NCBI GenBank assembly: GCA_023436385.1
Contig: JAEZJH010000454.1
Coordinates: 1-11,008 of the forward strand
Length of the DNA stretch: 11,008 nucleotides
DNA from: Pseudomonadota bacterium
GTDB lineage: Bacteria > Myxococcota > Myxococcia > Myxococcales > Vulgatibacteraceae
Direction: 5' to 3'
Shown: piece after piece, positions 1 through 6,188 of the stretch
Layout of the letters: every line of letters starts with the position of its first letter
How positions within the stretch are numbered: the first letter of the stretch is position 1
Made by a program: the position numbers and the translations under genes
Notes under the pieces: generated by a model
What the model was told of the DNA's origin: nothing
What the model saw: only the letters and a program-made list of their open reading frames with translations
Database searches by the model: none

Positions 1-577
1 CGCCGGTGCCGCCGGTGCCACCCATGCCGCCGGTGCCACCCATCCCGCCGGTGCCACCCATGCCGCCGGTGCCGCCCATGCCGCCGGTGCCACCCTCGCC
101 GCCGGTGCCACCCATGCCACCGGTGCCACCCGTGCCGCCGGCACCACCCGTACCGCCGGCACCACCCGTACCGCCGGCCCCACCCGTACCGCCGGCGCCG
201 CCGATGCAGTTCTCCGTGCCACTGGTGCTGGCCACATCACCCGGGTTCGAGATGTTGTCGGTCCGGGCCGGGGCCGCGCCCGCGGTCCACTCCCCGCAGG
301 GGTCCCCCAACTCCGCGCCGTTGGATTCACCGTCCCCGTCGGAGTCGAGGTCGAACACGGCCACCCAGCTCCGCGCCTCGGCGTCCCAGGCCGCGCCGAA
401 CGGGTTCAGATCCTCCTGTCCGGCGGTGTGGCACGTGTCGCAGCTGTTGACATCGCCGTTCGGGACGTCATCGACGAGGCTCGGGTACGCCGTGGCCTCG
501 CCCGCGAGGCCGAGCGCCGCGCCGCAGGCGAGCGCTCCGATCACGCGCGACGGTCTCCATTTCCGACTCTGCTGCAT
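1..577 (-). CDS. Secreted temptin-like CxxCH protein with glycine-rich repeat tail (3'-truncated by window edge)
   Basis: The reading frame is open from an ATG at 577 to the left edge (192 codons seen, no stop). A strong AGGAGG-type ribosome binding site lies just upstream on the minus strand (about 581-588). Residues 1-30 are a signal peptide with a basic start, a hydrophobic core and likely cleavage after ATA, so the mature protein begins YPSLVDDVPNG. Residues 31-112 resemble the temptin Cys/Cys domain: a CDTCH motif at 46-50, NPFG at 58-61, an acidic calcium-loop-like DLDSDGDGESNGAELGDP at 76-93, and a closing NPGD. After Cys124 the chain becomes hexapeptide glycine repeats. Such secreted proteins are common in myxobacteria; their molecular role is unknown. 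CxxCH could bind haem c, or the cysteines could form a disulfide; the sequence cannot decide. The C-terminus, where a sorting tag or further domain could sit, is not in the window. Confidence 0.8.
   Translation of the reverse strand, partial: MQQSRKWRPSRVIGALACGAALGLAGEATAYPSLVDDVPNGDVNSCDTCHTAGQEDLNPFGAAWDAEARSWVAVFDLDSDGDGESNGAELGDPCGEWTAGAAPARTDNISNPGDVASTSGTENCIGGAGGTGGAGGTGGAGGTGGAGGTGGTGGMGGTGGEGGTGGMGGTGGMGGTGGMGGTGGMGGTGGTG
2..202 (-). repeat. 18-bp tandem repeat encoding GGxGGx hexapeptides
   Basis: Reading the minus strand from 202 downward, there are four units encoding GGAGGT (202-131), then six encoding GGTGGM, one of them GGTGGE (130-23), then a partial unit at the edge. Each unit is 18 bp. 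Codon choices differ between blocks: the first uses ACG for Thr and many GGT codons, while the second is a near-identical GGT GGC ACC GGC GGC ATG. This suggests local expansion by slippage or unequal exchange in two steps. The repeat lies inside the temptin-like gene and keeps its reading frame throughout. Confidence 0.9.
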
Positions 578-833
578 TCCCTCCTCCTGTCTCCCGGTCG
601 CCGAGCGACGGGTCCTTGGGCGGGGGGACGTTGGGGCTAGGCCCGGAAAAACCGTGAGGTCCCGATGGGTTTGCACGCCGGCAGGACGGGCCGGCGGCCG
701 TGGGCCGAGGACGGAGCGGACCGGTGGGAAGGCGGCGTTCTATCCGCTGACGGACGAAATTCGAACCGTGTCCCCAAACAATTTCACCCGCTCCGTAAGA
801 TCGACCGGCCGCTCGTCGACCAGGAGGCGAGCC

Positions 834-1277
834 ATGAAGGTCACCGAGATCCTTCGCGACCACGGACACCCGGTGTTCGCCGTGCCGGCCGATCGGCCGA
901 TCCTCGACGCGATCCGGATCCTGGTCGACCGAAACATCGGCTCCCTGCTCGTCACCGGCGCGGACGGGCAGGTGGCCGGTCTGCTCACGGAGCGCGACGT
1001 CCTCCGGGCGTGCGACCGTCGCCACGGCGTGCTGGTCGAGACGGCGGTCGGCGAGGTGATGACCCGAAACCCGCCCACCGCCACCCCGGACGACGACCTC
1101 GATGAACTCCAGACGACGATGACCGAACGCCGGGTTCGCCACCTGCCGATCGTGCAGGACGGCCGGGTGGTGGGGCTCGTCTCCCTCGGCGATCTGGTGA
1201 AGACCCTCCACCGGGCGGCGGAGATGGAGAACCGCGACCTGAAGGACTACATCGCCGGGAAGTACACCACCGTGTGA
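834..1277 (+). CDS. Two-CBS-domain protein
   Basis: This gene encodes 147 residues. The start is the ATG at 834, preceded by AGGAGG (822-827) at 6 nt spacing; the same frame is open far upstream, but that part is antisense to the temptin-like gene. It consists of two CBS motifs: one at about 8-62, with GSLLVTGADGQVAGLLTERDVLR, and one at about 75-130, with RVRHLPIVQDGRVVGLVSLGDLVK. A short tail (MENRDLKDYIAGKY) is typical of stand-alone bacterial CBS-pair proteins. No transporter, IMPDH or other catalytic domain is attached. Paired CBS domains of this family form a Bateman module that binds adenosine ligands such as AMP, ATP or SAM and relays energy or redox state; the partner here is unknown. 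It is divergent from the temptin-like gene across 256 nt and convergent with the acetyltransferase gene, with 7 nt between stops. Confidence 0.9.
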   Translation: MKVTEILRDHGHPVFAVPADRPILDAIRILVDRNIGSLLVTGADGQVAGLLTERDVLRACDRRHGVLVETAVGEVMTRNPPTATPDDDLDELQTTMTERRVRHLPIVQDGRVVGLVSLGDLVKTLHRAAEMENRDLKDYIAGKYTTV

Positions 1278-1284
1278 TCGGGCG

Positions 1285-2247
1285 TCAGATCTGGAAGTCG
1301 AGCGCTTCCTTCACCGTCTCGCCTTCCTTCATCCGATAGACGAGGAAGGGCGGCTCGATCAGCACCTTGGTCTCCGGCGGTACGGAGCGGGTGAGCCAGA
1401 CGTTGCCGCCGATCACGCTCCCGGCGCCGATCACCGTGCGGCCGCCGAGGATGGTGGCGCCGGCGTAGACGGTGACGTTGTCGCCCAGCGTCGGGTGGCG
1501 CTGCGTCGGGTGCCAGTCCGGCGTGCCCTGCTTCTCGACGCTGAGCGCACCCAGGGTCACGCCCTGGTAGAGCTTGCAGCGCCGGCCGATCACCGTCGTC
1601 TCGCCGATCACCACGCCGGTGCCGTGGTCGATGAACAGGCCGGGGCCGATGGTGGCGCCGGGGTGGATGTCGATCCCGGTGCGGCCGTGGATGTACTCGG
1701 TCATCATCCGCGGGATCAGCGGCACCCGCCGCTCGTGGAGGAAGTGGGCGATGCGGAAGATGCCGATCGCCCGCATCGACGGGTAGCTGAGCAGCACCTC
1801 CACGTGCGACCGGGCCGCCGGGTCGCCCTCGAGCGCCGCCTCCGCGTCGATCTGCAGGATCGAACGGATCCCCGGGAGCGCCTCGAGGAGCTCCATGGCG
1901 ATCCGCTCCGCCTCCGCCGCCGCCGACTGCCGCACCGGGCCGTCGCCCTCGTCGCGCCGGCCGTAGAGGAGGCTCTTCTCCACCTCGGCCTGGAGGGCGT
2001 GGAAGATCCGCGCGCACCGGTCGCCGATCACATAGCGGGCGTTCAACCGCCCGATCCGCTCCCGCTCGTAGAACCCGGGGAAGAGCACCATCTCCAGGTT
2101 CTTGATCAGGTCGCGGACGGCCTCCCGGGACGGGAGGTTGTGTCCCTCGAGGTGGTTGATCCCGCCGCTGGTGACGTAGGAGTCCAGCAGGCGGTCGATC
2201 GCCGCGGTGAACCGGGGATCGGCGAGGCGGTCGGCATCGTTGGCCAT
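1285..2247 (-). CDS. cysE: Serine O-acetyltransferase, long EpsC-type
   Basis: The 320-residue enzyme transfers acetyl from acetyl-CoA to L-serine, giving O-acetylserine, the first committed step of cysteine synthesis in the cytoplasm. The C-terminal part (about 180-300) is a left-handed beta-helix of hexapeptide repeats. Within it, Asp193 (GIDIHP) and His208 (FIDHGTG) have the 15-residue spacing of the catalytic Asp/His pair in E. coli CysE, and a further His is at 251 (QRHP). The N-terminal helical region (1-180) is longer than in E. coli CysE, and the C-terminus reads LIEPPFLVYRMK rather than GVPARIV; both fit the roughly 300-residue EpsC-like branch. The start at 2247 has GGGAG six bases upstream (2254-2258). 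The frame is open further upstream, but that stretch would run into the neighbouring divergent gene. No cysK is visible nearby. The biochemical call is firm; the symbol follows the reaction. Confidence 0.9.
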   Translation of the reverse strand: MANDADRLADPRFTAAIDRLLDSYVTSGGINHLEGHNLPSREAVRDLIKNLEMVLFPGFYERERIGRLNARYVIGDRCARIFHALQAEVEKSLLYGRRDEGDGPVRQSAAAEAERIAMELLEALPGIRSILQIDAEAALEGDPAARSHVEVLLSYPSMRAIGIFRIAHFLHERRVPLIPRMMTEYIHGRTGIDIHPGATIGPGLFIDHGTGVVIGETTVIGRRCKLYQGVTLGALSVEKQGTPDWHPTQRHPTLGDNVTVYAGATILGGRTVIGAGSVIGGNVWLTRSVPPETKVLIEPPFLVYRMKEGETVKEALDFQI

Positions 2248-2290
2248 CGATAGCTCCCGGGATCGAGGGGCCGGATCCCGTCGTTCTAAT

Positions 2291-2321
2291 CCACGGAGAG
2301 GGCGGCGCAAACCGCCCGTGG
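2291..2321. promoter_or_regulatory. Two-part hairpin in the cysE / DUF362 divergent spacer
   Basis: GGGCGG (2300-2305) pairs with CCGCCC (2312-2317) around the 6-nt loop CGCAAA. An outer CCAC (2291-2294) pairs with GTGG (2318-2321), leaving a 5-nt bulge GGAGA on one side. There is no T-tract on either strand, so it is not a standard terminator. It lies 44-74 nt upstream of the acetyltransferase start and could be part of its 5' leader or a protein site; function is not shown. Confidence 0.3.
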
Positions 2322-2461
2322 CAGGAACGGGGCCCGGTGCCGGTTCTTCCCGGATCGCCATTCCGGGTGGGGCACGGCCGTCCCGCGTCTGCCCGATCGC
2401 GGATTCCCTTATAAGTTGGCCGAGCCGCGCGCCCCTCGCCGGCCCGGGGAGAGAACGAGAG

Positions 2462-3742
2462 ATGGCAAAGAAGAGCGTCGTCGCGGTGCTGCGCACCCGG
2501 CCCGAGACCGTGTTCGAGGACTACCACCGCCTGCTGAACCTGGCCGGGTACCAGGACGTCGTCGCGAAGGACGCCGACACGGCGCTCAAGGTTAACATCT
2601 CCTGGCACTTCTTCTACCCGGGCGCCTCCACCACGCCCTGGCAGCTCGAGGGCGTGATCCGGGCGATGAAGGCCGACGGGTACGACCCGAAGCTGATGCA
2701 CGCCTGCCACAACCGCACCGTGGTGATCGACGCACACCTGGGCGAGCGCGAGAACAAGCAGCTCCCGGTGGTGGAGGCCCACGGGCTTCGGAACGTCCAC
2801 CTCTACGAGGGCGAGGAGTGGATCCCGGTCCGGGAGGCGGTGGGCGATCTCGCCGACAAGTTCCTCTGCCTGAACCAGGTGTATCCGGACGGCTTCTCGA
2901 TCCCGAAGCGGTTCCTCGGCGAGAACATCATCCACCTGCCCACGGTGAAGACCCACGTCTTCACCACCACCACCGGCGCGATGAAGAACGCGCTCGGCGG
3001 GCTCTTGAACGAGCGGCGGCACTGGACCCACCCGGTGATCCACGAGACCCTGGTGGATCTCCTGATGATCCAGAAGAAGATCCACCGGGGCGTCTTCGCG
3101 GTGATGGACGGCACCTTCGCGGGCGACGGCCCGGGGCCGCGCTGCATGATGCCGCACGTCAAGGACGTGATCCTCGCCTCGAACGACCAGGTGGCGATCG
3201 ACGCGGTGGCCGCGAAGCTGATGGGCTTCGACCCGCTGTCGCTGAAGTACATCAAGCTGGCCCACGACCTGGGCCTCGGCTGCGGCGACGTGAAGGATCT
3301 CGAGATCGTCGGCGACCCGGAGCTGCTCGAGCGGCCGTGGCACTTCGTCGGCCCCTACGAGAAGATGACCTTCGCCTCCCGGATGCAGCACAAGATCTAC
3401 TGGGGTCCGCTGAAGAAGCCGGTGGAGTGGTCGCTGAAGACGGTGCTCGCCCCCTGGGCCTACATCGCCAGCATGCTGTATCACGACACCTACTGGTATC
3501 CGGTGAACGCGGAGAAGCGGATGCACGAGGTGCTGGCCAGCCCCTGGGGCCGGCTCTTCGGCCAGTGGGAGACGCTGACGCCCAACGAGAAGGGCTTCCC
3601 CGTCCTCCGCGACGAACCCGCCAAGCTCGCCAAGGCCGGCTGGGACGTCTTCCTGGAATCCTTCCAGACCCTGGCCAACAACGTGAAGGACGCCCCGGAG
3701 TTCTCTTTCCGCAAGGCGAAGAAGCCCGAGGCCCGCAAGTAA
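2462..3742 (+). CDS. DUF362 family protein
   Basis: The 426-residue protein starts MAKKSVVAVLRTRPETVFED at the ATG at 2462, with a purine-rich GGGGAGAG stretch just upstream; a longer in-frame extension is rejected because it overlaps the divergent acetyltransferase gene. The family signature is clear: an N-terminal strand, ALKVNISWH near 41-49, the HLPTVKTHVFTTTTGAMKNALGG core at 158-180, VMDGTFAGDGPGPR at 214-227, and ILASNDQVAIDAVAAKLMG at 237-255, as in DUF362 (PF04015) proteins. Many relatives carry or neighbour a 4Fe-4S ferredoxin domain; none is present here and cysteines are few. About 130 residues after the core (290-426) are rich in Trp/Tyr and basic residues, including a stretch at 330-345 with several aromatics. 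No signal peptide is visible, so it is probably cytoplasmic. The biochemical function of the family is unsettled, so none is assigned. The gene is monocistronic and followed by a hairpin terminator. Confidence 0.9.
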   Translation: MAKKSVVAVLRTRPETVFEDYHRLLNLAGYQDVVAKDADTALKVNISWHFFYPGASTTPWQLEGVIRAMKADGYDPKLMHACHNRTVVIDAHLGERENKQLPVVEAHGLRNVHLYEGEEWIPVREAVGDLADKFLCLNQVYPDGFSIPKRFLGENIIHLPTVKTHVFTTTTGAMKNALGGLLNERRHWTHPVIHETLVDLLMIQKKIHRGVFAVMDGTFAGDGPGPRCMMPHVKDVILASNDQVAIDAVAAKLMGFDPLSLKYIKLAHDLGLGCGDVKDLEIVGDPELLERPWHFVGPYEKMTFASRMQHKIYWGPLKKPVEWSLKTVLAPWAYIASMLYHDTYWYPVNAEKRMHEVLASPWGRLFGQWETLTPNEKGFPVLRDEPAKLAKAGWDVFLESFQTLANNVKDAPEFSFRKAKKPEARK

Positions 3743-3765
3743 CCACGCCCCGGAGGGCGGAAACC

Positions 3766-3816
3766 ACGAGGCCGGCTCCCACCCGGGACGCCGGCCTCGT
3801 CGTTCCTTCCCTTCTC
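3766..3816. terminator. Hairpin terminator between DUF362 and S46 genes
   Basis: ACGAGGCCGGC (3766-3776) and GCCGGCCTCGT (3790-3800) form a perfect 11-bp stem with a 13-nt loop. On the plus strand a pyrimidine-rich, T-containing stretch (CGTTCCTTCCCTTCTC) follows. It is 23 nt after the DUF362 stop and is well placed to end that transcript. The peptidase gene reads toward the same hairpin on the other strand, followed there by GGTTTCC, so it may act in both directions. The T-tract is interrupted, so termination strength is uncertain. Confidence 0.6.
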
Positions 3817-3892
3817 CGCTTCCGGAGCGTCTACGGTTTCCGCACCGCGCCCCTTTTCTCCTCCGGAGCAGGCGTCGGGTCTCGTCCCGGGC

Positions 3893-5983
3893 CTACCGCG
3901 CCGCGGAGGCCTTCGGGCCCAGGATCTCGTCGAGGATCCGGTGGGCGCCGTAGATCTTGTCGAGGGCGTGGGTGAGCGCGCGGACGTCGACGGCGACGCA
4001 GCGGTTCACCGTCTCGTCGAAGCCGTAATCACCGGCCAGGGACGGGAGGTTGCCGTCGAAGGCGAGGCCGACGATCCGGAGGTTCCGGTCGAAGACCGGG
4101 GAGCCGGAGTTGCCGCCGACGATGTCGTTGGTGGTGACGAAGTTGAGCGGCGTGTCGAGGGCCAGGTGGTCCTGGGCGGCGAGCCACGACTCCGGGAGGG
4201 CGAAGGGGGCGCGGCCGGTGTGCCGGGGGAAGGCCTGCCGGAAATTGGTGTACGGGGCGATGGTCTCGCCGTTCTCCTCCCAGCCCGTCACCGTTCCCCA
4301 GGAGAGCCGGAGGGTGCCGGTGGCGTCGGGGTAGAGGCTGGTGCCGTAGACGGCGAAGCGGGCCCGGGCGATCCGCTCGGCGGCCTTCCGGGTGGGCGCC
4401 TCCACCTTCTCCTCCACGTGGGCGCGCACCGCCCGAGAGGCGGGATCCACCGCCTTGGCCAGGAGGATCATCGGGTCCTGCGACCCCTCGGTTGCCTTCT
4501 TCCCGCCCGTCCACAGCGCGGTCCGCACCGCCGGGTCGAACAACTGGCTCCCGTTCACCATCCGGGTGGCCGCCTCCCGGGGCGCCTCGTTGCCGAGGAC
4601 CGTCTTCACCAGCGGGTCGTCGGAGCCGAACACCTCCCGGAGCTTGGTGAAGGAGAAGGTCAACGTCTCGATTTCCAGGGGCGCGTCGATGGGCGCCTCC
4701 GAGGCGAGACCCTGCTCCACCGCCGGCAGCATCGAATCGCCGTACTCCCGGAGCCGGAGGTGGGACGCCTTCTCCCGCTCCTCGGCGCCCCGGACCAGGT
4801 TCCGGGCGTGGGCGAAGAGCGAGGAGCGGAAGCCGAAGGGCCGCCGGCCCTCGAGATACGCGTACCGGTCGAACACCTTCCGGAACTCGGCCTGCGCCGC
4901 CGCCGTCTCCTCCCAGGCGTTACCGGTGGCTTCGGCGAGCTTCGGGTCCGCGGCCACCCGCTCCCGGAGGCGCCGCTCCTCCTCCCGCTTCGCCGGAAGG
5001 AGCTGCCCGTCCACCAGGGCCTCGAAGGCCCCCCGGCGGCTCTTCAGGCCGTTCTCCGTGCCGAAGAGGAGGCCGTTGGCGATGCGCTTCTCCTCCGCGC
5101 CGCGGTCGGAGAAGCTGGACAGAAAGCCCCGCAGCTCCGCGTGGAAGAGGAGGAAGCGGGGGAGGAAGACGTCCCGCTCGAACTCCAGCTCCGCCACGGT
5201 CATGAGCCGGGAGGTGAGGCCGGGGTTCCCGGAGGTGAAGGTGAGGTCGCCCGCCTTGGTGCCCTCGAGGGACCAGTCGAAGTGCACCGGCGTCTTCACC
5301 GGCTTCCCGTGCTCGTAGAGCCGGAGGAAGGCCACGTCGAGGTCGTGGCGGGGGAATTCGAAGTTGTCCGGATCGCCGCCGAAGAAGGCGATGGCGAACT
5401 CGGGGGCGAACACCAGGCGCACGTCGTCGTACCGCCGGTAGCGGTAGAGGTCGTAGCGGCCGCCGCCGTAGAGGGTGACCACCTGGCAGCGGTAGCCGGC
5501 CTTCTTGCCGCACTCCTTCTCGAGAACGGCCATCTCGCCGTTCAGCTTGGCGAGATAGGCCTCGCCGGTGAGGCCCCGGGTGGCCTTCTCGAGCCGGGCG
5601 GTGACGTCCTCGATCCCCTCGAGGCGCTCGAAGGGCATCGCCGGGCAACGCAGCTCCTCCTTCGCGGTGCGGGCGAAGTAGCCGGCAGCCACCAGGTTCC
5701 GCTCCGCGGTGGAGAGCTCCTGGATGCAGCCGTGGACGCAGTGGTGGTTGGTCATCACCAGACCGTCCGGGGAGATCACGCTGGCGGAGCAGCCCCGGCC
5801 GATCCGGCCCGAGGCGAGGCGCGCCTTCTCGAGCCACGCGGCATCCGGGGAGAAGCCGTGGGCCTTCGCCAGGAGCTCGGTGGGGAAGCGGTTGTATGTC
5901 CACATCCCCTCGTCGGCGGCGGCCGGCAGAGCCACGGCGAGGAGCGGGAGGGCCAGGAAGGCGAGGAGGGAAGCACGCGTCAT
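3893..5983 (-). CDS. Exported S46 family dipeptidyl-peptidase, DPP7-like
   Basis: The 696-residue serine peptidase is predicted to remove dipeptides from peptide N-termini in the periplasm or at the outer membrane. Residues 1-23 are a signal peptide ending LPAAA, and the mature N-terminus DEGMWTYNRFP is the family hallmark. The triad is recognisable: His81 in GLVMTNHHCVHG, Asp216 in FPRHDLDVAFLRLY, and Ser626 in GGNSGSPVFD. Eighteen residues after the Ser is Gly644 (AFDGN); DPP7 enzymes have Gly here and prefer hydrophobic P1 residues, whereas DPP11 enzymes have Arg and prefer Asp/Glu. Length matches the family (about 700-720). The ATG at 5983 is fixed as the earliest ATG by an in-frame TGA two codons upstream (5987-5989), though its ribosome binding site (GGGTGA) is weak. 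It is divergent from the porin gene across 205 nt. Confidence 0.92.
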   Translation of the reverse strand: MTRASLLAFLALPLLAVALPAAADEGMWTYNRFPTELLAKAHGFSPDAAWLEKARLASGRIGRGCSASVISPDGLVMTNHHCVHGCIQELSTAERNLVAAGYFARTAKEELRCPAMPFERLEGIEDVTARLEKATRGLTGEAYLAKLNGEMAVLEKECGKKAGYRCQVVTLYGGGRYDLYRYRRYDDVRLVFAPEFAIAFFGGDPDNFEFPRHDLDVAFLRLYEHGKPVKTPVHFDWSLEGTKAGDLTFTSGNPGLTSRLMTVAELEFERDVFLPRFLLFHAELRGFLSSFSDRGAEEKRIANGLLFGTENGLKSRRGAFEALVDGQLLPAKREEERRLRERVAADPKLAEATGNAWEETAAAQAEFRKVFDRYAYLEGRRPFGFRSSLFAHARNLVRGAEEREKASHLRLREYGDSMLPAVEQGLASEAPIDAPLEIETLTFSFTKLREVFGSDDPLVKTVLGNEAPREAATRMVNGSQLFDPAVRTALWTGGKKATEGSQDPMILLAKAVDPASRAVRAHVEEKVEAPTRKAAERIARARFAVYGTSLYPDATGTLRLSWGTVTGWEENGETIAPYTNFRQAFPRHTGRAPFALPESWLAAQDHLALDTPLNFVTTNDIVGGNSGSPVFDRNLRIVGLAFDGNLPSLAGDYGFDETVNRCVAVDVRALTHALDKIYGAHRILDEILGPKASAAR

Positions 5984-6141
5984 GGGTCACCCAGGCAAGA
6001 AAGGCGGAAGGCGTCGCACGGGCTCCGCCGACCGGTCAAGCCCTCGGGGTGGAGCGTCCGGCCCCACCGGCCCCGCGGTCCCGGCGTCCACTCCCGGTGT
6101 TGCGGCCGGACACGCCAGGTTCGCGGACTCCGGGTGAACGT

Positions 6142-6167
6142 CCGTGCTACCTTGCGCGGCATTTTTT
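6142..6167 (+). promoter_or_regulatory. Short hairpin plus T6 tract in the porin leader
   Basis: CCGTGC (6142-6147) can pair with GCGCGG (6154-6159), including one G-U pair, around a 6-nt loop. Two bases later follow six consecutive T (6162-6167). The shape is that of a small intrinsic terminator. It lies only 21 nt before the porin start codon, and no plus-strand gene ends upstream of it, so if it is transcribed it would act as a leader attenuator rather than as a gene-end terminator. The stem is short, so this is tentative. Confidence 0.35.
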
Positions 6168-6188
6168 CGGGGGCGGCCGGAGGTTTGC

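Noticed and set aside
1..202. CRISPR-like regular repeats
   Set aside because: The units are contiguous 18-bp coding repeats without spacers and keep one reading frame.
6..833. A proline-rich (PPVPPM) plus-strand extension in front of the CBS protein
   Set aside because: It is the antisense of the glycine-rich repeat and temptin-domain gene. The CBS protein has its own ATG at 834 with a well-placed AGGAGG.
578..833. Promoter or operator in the temptin-like / CBS divergent spacer
   Set aside because: TAAGAT at 796-801 and a small TTCGAA palindrome were seen, but neither comes with a convincing partner box or extended symmetry.
2410..2415. TATAAG as the -10 box of the DUF362 gene
   Set aside because: The hexamer is a fair match and sits 46 nt before the start, but no acceptable -35 is found at 16-18 nt upstream, so it was not annotated.
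6144..6188. Upstream ATG at 6144 as the porin start
   Set aside because: It would place 15 residues before a normal signal peptide and it falls inside the leader hairpin; the ATG at 6189 has a good GGAGG at 5 nt.
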